DNA from: an uncultured Lachnospiraceae bacterium
GTDB taxonomy: Bacteria; Bacillota; Clostridia; Lachnospirales; Lachnospiraceae
Direction of reading: 5' to 3'
Length of the DNA stretch: 64,000 nucleotides
Assembly: GCA_949893755.1 (NCBI GenBank)
Contig: CATLCV010000002.1
Coordinates: 1 to 64,000, forward strand
Below the pieces are notes generated by a model. It did not search any database, had not been told where the DNA came from, and worked only from the letters and a program-made list of their open reading frames with translations. A program made the translations under genes and the position numbers. Below, piece after piece: positions 1 through 9,128 of the stretch. Numbering within the stretch: the first letter of the stretch is position 1; the number at the start of each line of letters is the position of its first letter.

Positions 1-1473
1 CCGCTGCTGCTCCAGCTGGATGGCCATAGTCTTGGCGTCGTCCACATCCAGGAACAAGCCCACGAAGGTGATGGGGGAGCCGTCCTCCCGCCGGGACAGC
101 CGTCCGGCGGCGTGGAACCACCGCCATCCGGCGTGCTTGGTGAGCAGGCGGTACTCCACGTCGTAGGCGGTGCCGCCGGTGTAGTCCCCCACGGCGGCCC
201 AGTAGGCCCGGAGCACCCGGTCCCGGTCCTCGTCGTGGAGCAGCTCGCTCCAGGACTCCAGCATGTTGGGGAAGTCCTCCTCTCCCTCGTAGCCCAGCCT
301 GTTCCGGAACACGTCCGACCAGGTGCACGACACCATGTTGGCGTCCTCGTCAAAGTCCATGCTCCACAGGCCGGAGCCCATGGCGGCGTGGATCATGTCC
401 ATGGCGGTCTGGGCCCGCTCCACCTGGGCGTAGGCGGCCCGGATGCGGTCGCCGTCGGCCTTTTCCTGCTCCAGCAGGATCCTTGCGTGCTTCCTGGACT
501 GCTTGGCCAGCACATGAAACAATATGAGCATCGAGAGAATAGTAATGACGATCTGTACCACGCCGCGCATCATCATTCCGGAACTGATGGAGCTGATCTG
601 ATCGCTGATGACATTATCCCGGATCAGGATCGTCAGCATCCAGTTCGTCCCTTCTACCGGAACATAGCAGAGATCCTCCGTGAACCCCTGATAGTTGAAT
701 GAAATCTGCCCCGGCCTGCCGTTTTCGAAATCATCCTGCAGCTGTTTATAGCCGGTTTCCTCTGTCATTTCCGCATCCATGACCGCGGAGAAAAGGTTGC
801 TCCCTGCCTGCGCATTTCCGAAAACGTCATTTGTCAGGCTCTCTCCGCTGCGGTGGTAGAGGTTGCAGTAGGTCTCATTGCCGTTGGACTGCAATGTCAG
901 AGAGCTCAGCATTTGGTCGATATTGATCTGGATAAAGCATGTTGTGATCTCCGTTCCCTGAAACGCGAGCCCTTCCACAGGGATCGCAAGAACCACCTGC
1001 TTCCTTGCGCCGTAAAGATTCAATGTGCTGATCACCGGCTCCGTCAGGTCCTCCGAGAGAAAGCTGTACCTGCTGAGGCCGGAGGTGGTGCTGTGCTGCG
1101 TATAAACGATCCCGTTTTCATCTACCAGGGCAAATTTGTCCACGCCGTAAAGCTTTTTGACCTTTCCGAGAAAGCTGCGCAGAGACTCCTGGGATTCCAG
1201 ATTGTAGTCTTCTATGATGCTGAGCGCATTTTCCATATAGGCCACATTTTTTTTCAATTCCTCGGAAACCACCTGGGCCCTCCGTCCCGCCAGCTCTTCC
1301 AGATAAAATTCACTGACCCGGTTGACGGCCTGATTGGTCCCCACCCTTGCGCCGTTTGACACCCACACCGTCGTAACGAGAAGGATCGCTGCAATGAATA
1401 CGCCTCCCCGTACAGCAAATGTAATTGTCTGCCTTTTCTGTTTCTCCTTTATTTTTTTCCGCTGTTGTTCCAT
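1..1473 (-). CDS. Membrane sensor protein, N-terminal extracytoplasmic (Cache-like) sensor, TM and PAS domain; C-terminus truncated by window edge
   Basis: Open frame not in the ORF track because it runs off the left edge; starts MEQQRKKIKEKQKRQTITFAVRGGVFIAAILLVTTVWVSNG with AAGGAG RBS upstream; later ...WMLTILIRDNVISDQISS...MLILFHVLAKQSRK then PAS-like GLWSMDFDEDANMVSCTWSDVFRNRLGY...YRLLTKHAGWRWFHAAGR. Confidence 0.75.
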   Translation of the reverse strand, partial: MEQQRKKIKEKQKRQTITFAVRGGVFIAAILLVTTVWVSNGARVGTNQAVNRVSEFYLEELAGRRAQVVSEELKKNVAYMENALSIIEDYNLESQESLRSFLGKVKKLYGVDKFALVDENGIVYTQHSTTSGLSRYSFLSEDLTEPVISTLNLYGARKQVVLAIPVEGLAFQGTEITTCFIQINIDQMLSSLTLQSNGNETYCNLYHRSGESLTNDVFGNAQAGSNLFSAVMDAEMTEETGYKQLQDDFENGRPGQISFNYQGFTEDLCYVPVEGTNWMLTILIRDNVISDQISSISSGMMMRGVVQIVITILSMLILFHVLAKQSRKHARILLEQEKADGDRIRAAYAQVERAQTAMDMIHAAMGSGLWSMDFDEDANMVSCTWSDVFRNRLGYEGEEDFPNMLESWSELLHDEDRDRVLRAYWAAVGDYTGGTAYDVEYRLLTKHAGWRWFHAAGRLSRREDGSPITFVGLFLDVDDAKTMAIQLEQQR

Positions 1474-1555
1474 CCTTTCGCTCCTTAAATCCGTCTGTTC
1501 CGTTCCTCTGCAGATCGGCACGGGTCCGTGCGCAGCACTGCTCCATGCATTTCCT

Positions 1556-2740
1556 TTAATCCACGTCTCCATACAGCGACTGCAGCACCGCCGCGGCGCT
1601 GTCCTGGTAAACGATCTTCGTAGTCTCCTCTGTTTTTTCGGGATAGACTTCCCCGGGGAGATGTCCGTCCGCGATCTTGACCGCTACCTGGACGGTATCA
1701 AAACCGATGGAGTAGCAGTCCTGAACTCCCAGGGCGTAAATGATCCCGTCTCTGAGATATCCCAGCGCTTCCTGGTCGTGATCCATCCCCACGATGGCGA
1801 TCTCCTTCTCCCGCCCGGCTTCGATGACAGCCCTTGCGGCTCCCACCGGATTGCACATATTGCAGCAGATGAACCCGGCGAGATCCGGATGCTCCTCGAG
1901 AATCTTCTGTGCAAACTGATATGATTTTTCCACAGAATCTTCGTCATACTCTATTTCCGCAATCTCCATATTCTGGTATTTCGCGATTACATTCTGCGCG
2001 CCTAAAGCCCTGTCCTCATGGCAGGGTGCGCCCTTTGTACCTACCAGGAGCGCAACCTTTCCCTGGTATCCCAGCTTTTCGCAGAGGGCTTCTGTCAGGT
2101 CGGAGCCGTCCTCATAGTTGTGCGTATTTCCCACATAGGCGATCCGTTCGCAGCCGTCCTCCTTTGCCGCGTCCGAGCTGGAAAATGTCATCACCTTCCG
2201 GCCGTCTTTGATCAGCTCGTTGATGGCAGGCGTGACCAGATCCACATCCGCAACATCCACGCCGATCACGTCAAAGTTCCGCTCGGAGGCGTCGGACAGA
2301 CGCTGGATCTGATCCTGAGCAGAAACGATACTCGGAGCCAGATACTCGTAATCAATGGTGATCCCCTGCGCCTCATACTGCTTCGCCGCGTCCTCGATCC
2401 CAATAGCCACCGCGTCCCACCAGGGATGATCCATTTTATATGTAAAATAAAAATTATACTTTTCCTTTGCAGGACGGTAGCCGTCCAGCTCATCGTCAAA
2501 GCGCACGATCTCCACCATGCTGCCGCTGCTCTTGCTGTTCTGGTCATTGAGGGCCGGCGCCTCATCCGGGATCTGCCGGACTTCCGTGTCTGCCTTACGC
2601 CCGCATGCAGGCAGGCCGAGACAGCAAATGCCAAAAAATGCCGCCATTTCCAGTACATTACATATCTTATGCCGCAGCTTTCCAGTCTCCAGATCGGCTT
2701 CAAATGTTCTCTTAAACATGGGTATGTTAACTCCTCTCAT
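1556..2740 (-). CDS. Periplasmic sugar-binding lipoprotein (LacI/ribose-binding type SBP)
   Basis: Lipobox-like GLPACG; YNFYFTYKMDHPWWDAVAIGIEDAAKQYEAQGI...NFDVIGVDVADVDLVTPAINELIKDG...AIVGMDHDQEALGYLRDG typical of type 1 periplasmic binding proteins; same strand, upstream of sensor. Confidence 0.8.
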   Translation of the reverse strand: MRGVNIPMFKRTFEADLETGKLRHKICNVLEMAAFFGICCLGLPACGRKADTEVRQIPDEAPALNDQNSKSSGSMVEIVRFDDELDGYRPAKEKYNFYFTYKMDHPWWDAVAIGIEDAAKQYEAQGITIDYEYLAPSIVSAQDQIQRLSDASERNFDVIGVDVADVDLVTPAINELIKDGRKVMTFSSSDAAKEDGCERIAYVGNTHNYEDGSDLTEALCEKLGYQGKVALLVGTKGAPCHEDRALGAQNVIAKYQNMEIAEIEYDEDSVEKSYQFAQKILEEHPDLAGFICCNMCNPVGAARAVIEAGREKEIAIVGMDHDQEALGYLRDGIIYALGVQDCYSIGFDTVQVAVKIADGHLPGEVYPEKTEETTKIVYQDSAAAVLQSLYGDVD

Positions 2741-2756
2741 GAATCAGGGGGTATGG

Positions 2757-2848
2757 CCTGCTTGCGCATCAGCGCAATTCATTATAACTTGTCACCAATT
2801 TCCGCAGGAAATTGATGACCTGCTTGCGCATCAGCGCAATTCATTATA
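2757..2848. repeat. Two 30-bp direct repeats (2757-2786 and 2819-2848), each with hairpin TTGCGC-ATCA-GCGCAA, separated by a third hairpin CAATTTCC-GCA-GGAAATTG
   Basis: Direct reading of cctgcttgcgcatcagcgcaattcattata twice. Confidence 0.9.
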
Positions 2849-2927
2849 TTATAACACATATCCTCGGTTTTCGGTAGAAAAAAATAGCAGGAACAGATTT
2901 CTCCCATTCCTGCCATTTTTTTCCTGG

Positions 2928-3380
2928 TTATTTTTTCCTGCTCTGCCATACCTTGGCCAGAATGTCCTTTAACACGAGAAAGGCATCCAGGTCTGAGTAA
3001 TGGTATTCCTCTTTCAGCTCGTCTACCATGGCGCCCAGTCTGACGGCGTAGTTGGGGGTGTTCACCTCCTTCTGGTATCTGACCAGGATGGGGTATTTCT
3101 TTCCCCATGCCTTCGTCCAGTCAATCTTTTTCTCCGTCTCCTCGCTGGTCCGTTCGATGATATCCTGGATCTCCTTTACGTCCATGTCGAACTCGATCAG
3201 GTCGTCCAGCGACACGTGATACAAAAGCGACATCTGCTTCGACTGGCGGATGTCGGGGAGCGTCTCGCCGGTTTCCCATTTTGAGATGGTCTGCCGGCTG
3301 ACCCCCAGTTTCTCCGCCACATCCTCCTGGGAGAGTCCGCATTTTTTTCTTGCATGAAATAAACTGTTTCCTAAATTCAT
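2928..3380 (-). CDS. XRE-family HTH transcriptional regulator
   Basis: MNLGNSLFHARKKCGLSQEDVAEKLGVSRQTISKWETGETLPDIRQ; start chosen internal to the 203-aa track ORF. Confidence 0.85.
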   Translation of the reverse strand: MNLGNSLFHARKKCGLSQEDVAEKLGVSRQTISKWETGETLPDIRQSKQMSLLYHVSLDDLIEFDMDVKEIQDIIERTSEETEKKIDWTKAWGKKYPILVRYQKEVNTPNYAVRLGAMVDELKEEYHYSDLDAFLVLKDILAKVWQSRKK

Positions 3381-3699
3381 AGAAATCCACCCTTTCTGCC
3401 GGGAATGTAATTTTGCAGTTTCTGAAAAGCAGGCCGTATAGACGGGAAATTTTCCTGCTGTGCGGGTTTGCTCTTCACACAGATAAGTATAGAATCCTAT
3501 GCGGGAAATATCTACCAGTTTCCGCTTGCAATTATGCACGGATTCTTAACAAAAGGGTATGCCTCGTCAATGTGTGACATATAACCCAAGCCATTTCGAA
3601 TCTGAGGAATTTCGGATTCCAGATTGTATTATGCCAGACATTAGAGTATAATACAATTAACAGAAGGGAGATTCTCATAATGATTAATGAAATGATTAC

Positions 3700-3892
3700 T
3701 GTTCGTTAAAACATGGTTATGGCGGTGCTATTACCGGAAATGCGGCAAACAAAGAATTGCTTGATCACTATTGCAGTATATTTGATGCTGATCATCTGGG
3801 GTTGCTCCATCCTTTTCAGTTTTTTATTGATGAGAAAAATGCTCAGAAAATAAAGGAGGTATATGATTATGAATGGACAGACGATGAATTAT
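3700..3892 (+). pseudogene. Degraded coding remnant (KHGYGGAITGNAANKELLDHYCSIFDADHLGLLHPFQFFIDEKNAQKIKEVYDYEWTDDEL*), no start codon in frame
   Basis: Protein-like open frame lacking a start; short ATG ORF just upstream is in another frame. Confidence 0.45.
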
Positions 3893-4069
3893 AAAAGATA
3901 TAATCAATACATTAAAACCATGCCATCCCCGATTATGCCTTCAGATCTGCCAAAACGAAAAATAAATCTCAGTGCTATTGCAAAATATGCAAAAGATAAT
4001 AATATATGTATCGCATCATTAAGTGATACGGAAAAGGAGCATCTTATGGAGACAATCGGTGCGGAATAA
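3863..4069 (+). CDS. Small hypothetical protein (68 aa)
   Basis: ORF with aaaggaggt RBS, overlapping end of upstream remnant, followed by strong terminator. Confidence 0.55.
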   Translation: MIMNGQTMNYKRYNQYIKTMPSPIMPSDLPKRKINLSAIAKYAKDNNICIASLSDTEKEHLMETIGAE

Positions 4070-4085
4070 AGAATAGGTTCAAGAA

Positions 4086-4133
4086 AAGGGCCGCAGTACT
4101 AAAAGTCAGCTTTCAGTACTGCGGCCCTTTTTT
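4086..4133 (+). terminator. Rho-independent terminator
   Basis: AAGGGCCGCAGTACT-(14 nt)-AGTACTGCGGCCCTT followed by TTTT; perfect 15-bp stem. Confidence 0.95.
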
Positions 4134-4180
4134 ATTTATAGTATTCATCAAACCCACAGCCGGAAATTTTTTTCTGCCAG

Positions 4181-5311
4181 TTACACTCCTGCTCCCACAA
4201 CCTGGTATAATTCTTCCTGCATTTTCTCTTCAAAATATTTTTTCAGCCAAATGTTCCTGTCCCATTTTTTCTGCGGGTAATATCCGTACCTGCTTTTCAC
4301 ATCGTTCATTCTTTCTTCCAGTGAAACAATCCCGTCGGCCTTCGCGATGGCATCGCACAGCTGGATCAGAAAGTCGTAGTCATTGTATTCTATCTCAGCC
4401 AGAAGCACCCTGATCTCCTCCTGCTCAGATTCGGTGATATCGAATTTTCCAATATAATCCCGGATATCTTTCAGATTGAACGAATGTGTCAGTGCAATCC
4501 GGGCGGCGTTTGCATATCCCAGCTCCATCAGATAGTGATACCCATCGTATACATGGGCCAGCCCACTGATTCCGAATTTGCGGCCAATGTCATGGAGCAG
4601 TCCGTAAATATACGCCCGTTCCGGATCCAGCCCCGGACAGCGTTCGGCAATCCGTCCGGCACTCTCTGCCGCATATCTGCTGTGCTGCTCCCACGGGCCC
4701 GGATTGGATTTTACAGCGGTTTTCAGCAGAAATTCCGCCATGGAAACGGAAGGCTCCGGGGTCAGGCCGCTGATGATCTCCAATGTGGCCGTATCCCTGG
4801 CGATCATGACCAGGTCAAAATCATCCTGAACCTTGCATGCCTTATTCACTGCTGCCGCCTCCCGGGCGTGTACATACTGCAGTTCAAATCCGGATTCCTT
4901 TTCATAAGCATCCAGGTTCTGTTGTCCCGCCGCTGTCTCTGCCGAGCAGGTATAATAAAAATTTTCCTGCTCAAATACGGTATCTTCCTGCCTTCCGCTT
5001 TTTTGAAGACGGAGCACGCTGCCGTATTCCCGAATGGAATCTCTCCTTATACGGAGACCGGTTTCCTCCTGCACCTCTCTTGCCAGCGCTTCCGCATGGT
5101 CCTCGCCGTCCCGGATTCCGCCGCCCGGAAATTTATAATATTGATGTTTTCTGCTGTAAACCAAAGCCAGCCTGCCGTCCGCCGCCCGTATGACCGCCCG
5201 GGCCGACGGCCTGCGGATGGGAGTGTCGGAATCTGCGTAATTTTTCATATCCATTTTAAAAAGTGGTTTCATCTTTTGATTTTCCTCCGTATGAATAATA
5301 CAGCACTGCAC
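4181..5311 (-). CDS. NUDIX hydrolase-HD domain fusion protein
   Basis: Nudix box GGGIRDGEDHAEALAREVQEETGL; C-terminal HD: HSRYAAESAG...YIYGLLHDIGRKFG...LTHSF. Confidence 0.85.
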   Translation of the reverse strand: MQCCIIHTEENQKMKPLFKMDMKNYADSDTPIRRPSARAVIRAADGRLALVYSRKHQYYKFPGGGIRDGEDHAEALAREVQEETGLRIRRDSIREYGSVLRLQKSGRQEDTVFEQENFYYTCSAETAAGQQNLDAYEKESGFELQYVHAREAAAVNKACKVQDDFDLVMIARDTATLEIISGLTPEPSVSMAEFLLKTAVKSNPGPWEQHSRYAAESAGRIAERCPGLDPERAYIYGLLHDIGRKFGISGLAHVYDGYHYLMELGYANAARIALTHSFNLKDIRDYIGKFDITESEQEEIRVLLAEIEYNDYDFLIQLCDAIAKADGIVSLEERMNDVKSRYGYYPQKKWDRNIWLKKYFEEKMQEELYQVVGAGV

Positions 5312-5537
5312 CAGAATTTTAACATGAAAATCAGATTATTTCTATAAAAAGGAGCAAAGAAATTCCCATACTCTTCCGTAATAGCGTGATATCGTGTTAC
5401 CGGGCATGACTGGTCAATGTGTGACCGGCAGCCTATTGACAGCCGCTCCTCAATTTCGTATATTACAATTGTAATGCAAGCCGCCCATCATCTAAAGCGA
5501 ATGAGATTGCGGCCGTGATATTTCAAAATCGTACAAG

Positions 5538-6458
5538 GTGAACAGTATGCAAAATGTAAGCTCGATTGAATTTCATAACGGAAGCCGGGAGGAGGTGCTC
5601 CCGGGCTTTGAACCTGACTTCCCCTATATTGCCTCACGAGCGGAGCTCGACAAGTACCCGGGCAGGTCCGTACCGTGGCACTGGCACCGGACCGTGGAGC
5701 TTTTTTATATGGAGAGCGGTTCCATTGAATACCATACTCCCGGCGGAAAAATCCAGTTTCCGGCAGGCTCCGGCGGGATGGTAAACTCCAATATCCTCCA
5801 TATGACAAAAGCATCCGCGCAGGCAGAGAGGAACTCCCAGATCCTGCATATTTTTGATGTCTCCCTGCTGGCCGGGGAGCCCGGAAGCCGGATTGCCCAA
5901 ACATACATGACTCCCATCACTGCGGCGCCGCAGATTGAGATCATTCCGCTCTTTCCGGAGGATCCGGCGCAGAACGCCATTTTAAAGCGAATCCTGGATG
6001 CCTTTCGGCTTTCTGTCCATGAATTTGGATATGAGGTCCGGCTGCGGAATGCTCTGTCGGAAATATGGCTGATGCTTTTTGAGCAGTCCCGCTCTTTGCT
6101 GTCTGAAAACAGGATATCCGACAAAAACAACGATAAGATCAAACAGATGATGGTCTATATCCACGAGCATTTTCCCGAGAAAATCTCTGTCCGGGAGCTG
6201 GCGGCATCCGCATTTTTAAGCGAACGGGAATGCTTCCGGGTGTTCCGCGATTCTCTGCATACGACGCCCGTAGAATATATCAAAAGCTGCCGTCTCCAGG
6301 CTGCCTGCCGGATGCTGGCAGACGGGCAGGAACCGATCACGGCGGTCAGCCAGGCCTGCGGTCTGGGAAGCAGCAGCTATTTTGGGAAGGTCTTTCGGGA
6401 ATACGCGCACTGTACGCCGTCGGAATATCGGGCGAAATGGCAGGATCGTGATAGATAA
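5538..6458 (+). CDS. AraC-family transcriptional regulator with cupin-type N-terminus
   Basis: VPWHWHRTVELFYMESGSIEYHTPGG...; C-terminal two HTH: ISVRELAASAFLSERECFRVFRDSLHTTPVEYIKSCRLQAACRML. Confidence 0.9.
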   Translation: MNSMQNVSSIEFHNGSREEVLPGFEPDFPYIASRAELDKYPGRSVPWHWHRTVELFYMESGSIEYHTPGGKIQFPAGSGGMVNSNILHMTKASAQAERNSQILHIFDVSLLAGEPGSRIAQTYMTPITAAPQIEIIPLFPEDPAQNAILKRILDAFRLSVHEFGYEVRLRNALSEIWLMLFEQSRSLLSENRISDKNNDKIKQMMVYIHEHFPEKISVRELAASAFLSERECFRVFRDSLHTTPVEYIKSCRLQAACRMLADGQEPITAVSQACGLGSSSYFGKVFREYAHCTPSEYRAKWQDRDR

Positions 6459-6586
6459 CGGCGCAAACAGGATATTTTTTAATTGAGGACTGCACTATAA
6501 TGATAACTGTAAGGACGTTGCGGCATTGCTCCTGACGGATGCGCGCCGTGACATCAAACAGCAAATTCACAGAAGGAGGATCCGCA

Positions 6587-6826
6587 ATGCTCAAATTAAA
6601 TATTCTGAATATGAAAAACTTTTTAAAAGCGGTCAACGCCTGCAGGGGTGAAGTATCCATGCTCTGTCCGGACGGCAGCCAGGTGGATATCAACGGCAAC
6701 CAGCCGGTGCAGGACCGTTTGTCGGAGCTGTTTTTAAAAAACAAAAAAAGTCTGCGGCTGGATTTAAAAATTACCAATCCCAAAGATTATCTGAATATCG
6801 TTTCTTATTATGCGGGTGATTGCTGA
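6587..6826 (+). CDS. Small conserved hypothetical protein (MLKLNILNMKNFLKAV...)
   Basis: GGAGG RBS before internal ATG; resembles a small family common in Lachnospiraceae. Confidence 0.6.
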   Translation: MLKLNILNMKNFLKAVNACRGEVSMLCPDGSQVDINGNQPVQDRLSELFLKNKKSLRLDLKITNPKDYLNIVSYYAGDC

Positions 6827-7024
6827 GATACTGGTAAGGAACTGCGGAAAAATCGCTTTTGCATCTTGACTTATCCGCAGTGCCTGAATATTTTCTGTGT
6901 ACCTGTTCAGCATAGACTGCACATCGATTGTGCTGACCGCATCAAGATCAGACTCCTTTTTTGCGGTAATATCTGTGAAGGTGCTGAACAGGTACGTTTT
7001 CATATTTTTGAAGGAGGATTCGTT

Positions 7025-7615
7025 ATGCATTATGAAGCAGACGATTTTTTAGAAACTGCAGGCCCTGATACATTAAAGCAGATCGCCCGCGCACGGAAGC
7101 TGACCCGGGAATATTATCTTTCCGACTACGCTGATACCGAAACGAGAACGGCCATACTCCGGGAACTGCTGGGCGGCATGGGGGAAAATGTGGCCATCGA
7201 TACACCATTTCATTGTGACTACGGAAAAAATATCTTCCTGGGCAGTGATGTGATCATCAATATGAACTGCACCTTTGTGGACAACAGGCCCATTCGGATC
7301 GGCAATCAGGTACTGATCGCGTCAAATGTACAGATCTATACCTCATCACATCCGGTTCTGCCGCAGGAACGACTTGTTCCGGACTGGAAGGAACAAGGGA
7401 CCACATTTTTCAGAACCTTCGCCCGTCCGGTGGAGATCGGGGATCATGTGTGGATCGGCGGCGGCAGTATCCTTTTACCGGGAGTCACCGTCGGAGAAAA
7501 CAGCGTGATCGGGGCAGGAAGCGTGGTAACCCGCCCGATTCCGGCAAATTGTGTCGCAGTCGGGAGTCCTTGCAGGGTGATACGGAGGTTTTCCGAAAAT
7601 GGGGAAATGCTGTAA
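7025..7615 (+). CDS. Maltose/galactoside O-acetyltransferase-like, hexapeptide repeat
   Basis: GKNIFLGSDVIINMNCTFVDNRPIRIGNQVLIASNVQIYTSSHP...VEIGDHVWIGGGSILLPGVTVGENSVIGAGSVVTR; AAGGAGG RBS. Confidence 0.92.
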   Translation: MHYEADDFLETAGPDTLKQIARARKLTREYYLSDYADTETRTAILRELLGGMGENVAIDTPFHCDYGKNIFLGSDVIINMNCTFVDNRPIRIGNQVLIASNVQIYTSSHPVLPQERLVPDWKEQGTTFFRTFARPVEIGDHVWIGGGSILLPGVTVGENSVIGAGSVVTRPIPANCVAVGSPCRVIRRFSENGEML

Positions 7616-7659
7616 TGTTCCGAATCTATATAGATCTGTCAGCCTGAATTGACCGCTTC

Positions 7660-7685
7660 GGGCTGTCCGTTATTCCGGATAGCCC
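7660..7685. terminator. Hairpin between convergent genes
   Basis: GGGCTGTCCG-TTATTC-CGGATAGCCC. Confidence 0.6.
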
Positions 7686-8446
7686 TTATCTTTCCAGTAC
7701 CACCATTTTAATTTTTCCGGTTCATGCTGCTCATGCTCGGCAAAATACACTGCGCACCGGTAAACATACAGGACGCACTTATCGTCCTGGAAGCCTTTTT
7801 TCTGACTGTCCAGAATGTACAGTTCTTCAGGATCCTTTCCCTTAAGGTCTGCAATGCACCGGATCCCGATGTTGTGCAGATGCTTCTCCATATTTGCCCC
7901 CACACCAGGAATCTTCTGAAGGTCGCTGGCAGTGATCTTCGGCGCCGCTTCGTCCTGCCGCTTCTGTCCGGCCCTGGTCCGAAGCTTTGTCCTCTCCCGG
8001 GCCTCGGGCTCCTGCACAGTGCTGACAAGAATATGGGAAGAAAATGGAGCCCGGCACTCACTGCACTCTCTGTCATGGAGCGAGATCACGCCGCCGCATT
8101 CCGGGCATTCATATCGTTCCTTCTGTTGCTCCAGAAATGCTTCTAATCCCTGTTCCTTCACAATTCTGCTGTTTTCCGTCAGGCTGGCGGCGTAGCGGGT
8201 ATGATAGCTCTTTTCCAGATTTCGGATCTGTTTGCAGGGATATTCGGGGCATTCAAAACAATAGCTGCATCCGCGTGCCTGAACACAGTCTTTCATTTTA
8301 CAGGCTCTGCAATGGGCCGGGTTTCCCTGATCCTGATTCAGGCAGCCGGCACAGGGCTTCTTATGATCACAGTGTTTATAGCACACCTGGCAGTTCATCC
8401 CGCAGGGCGCAAACATGGAAGGGGATATTCTTTCCGGCATTTTCAT
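7670..8446 (-). CDS. DUF3795 Cys-rich N-terminus fused to zinc ribbon and Cdd1-like helix-hairpin-helix domain
   Basis: MFAPCGMNCQVCYKHCDHKKPCAGC...; YECPECGGVISLHDRECSEC; KIPGVGANMEKHLHNIGIRCIADLKGKDPEELY. Confidence 0.75.
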   Translation of the reverse strand: MKMPERISPSMFAPCGMNCQVCYKHCDHKKPCAGCLNQDQGNPAHCRACKMKDCVQARGCSYCFECPEYPCKQIRNLEKSYHTRYAASLTENSRIVKEQGLEAFLEQQKERYECPECGGVISLHDRECSECRAPFSSHILVSTVQEPEARERTKLRTRAGQKRQDEAAPKITASDLQKIPGVGANMEKHLHNIGIRCIADLKGKDPEELYILDSQKKGFQDDKCVLYVYRCAVYFAEHEQHEPEKLKWWYWKDKGYPE

Positions 8447-8522
8447 CTTTTTACTCTCCTATATGTAACCCATTTGCACAGCAAATTGATTGCCAGCTGT
8501 GCGGTTGGTAAAAATTTCCCAG

Positions 8523-9083
8523 TCATAAGTGCACCACTGTATACTCATGATGAACCGCCGGCAGAATTTTTTCCAGAAGCTCCCCCGTCTTCATCCGAAT
8601 GCTGGACGTATTGATGCAGGGATGGCATCCCACATATTCTTCCCGGATCACATCCTCATCGATCAGGAGCGACACCTGGTTGTCCTGGTCGTTCATCAAT
8701 CCCATTACGCTGACGGAGCCTGGCGTAATGCCGAGATATTTTTCCATATATTCCTCCGGCGCGAAGGAAAGCCGCGAACTGTTGATCTGGTGGGAAATGT
8801 CCTTGGTCTTAAATTTTTTATCTCCCAGGATCATCAGCAGGTAGAATTTTGTTTTCTGCGCATTGCACAGGAAAAGGTTTTTGCAGATTGCGGCCGGTTC
8901 CAGGACCCGGTCGATCGCCTCGCATGCTTCCATCGTAAATGCTGCCTCGTGGTCTACCCTGTCGTACTCGATCTGCAGAGAATCCAACAGGTCGTACACC
9001 GCCGTCTCCCGCTCTGTCCTGCCTCCACAGTCGTCAGGACGGCCGTGCTGTAAAATCAGTTCTTTTTCCAATTCTGTTTCCAT
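8523..9083 (-). CDS. YbaK/ProX-type prolyl-tRNA deacylase domain protein
   Basis: VYDLLDSLQIEYDRVDHEAAFTMEACEAIDRVL...CKNLFLCNAQKTKFYLLMILGDKKFKTKDISHQI. Confidence 0.88.
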   Translation of the reverse strand: METELEKELILQHGRPDDCGGRTERETAVYDLLDSLQIEYDRVDHEAAFTMEACEAIDRVLEPAAICKNLFLCNAQKTKFYLLMILGDKKFKTKDISHQINSSRLSFAPEEYMEKYLGITPGSVSVMGLMNDQDNQVSLLIDEDVIREEYVGCHPCINTSSIRMKTGELLEKILPAVHHEYTVVHL

Positions 9084-9128
9084 AGTGTCTCCCTTTTTGA
9101 TGTTTCACAGGCATCCGGCCCGCAGTAC

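Noticed and set aside
112-1359. Plus-strand ORFs 112-702 and 853-1359
   Set aside because: Antisense to the sensor gene that runs off the left edge.
6764-7030. Minus-strand ORF (88 aa) in the region between two plus-strand genes
   Set aside because: Overlaps the 6587-6826 gene and the inverted repeat; no recognisable family, so not called.
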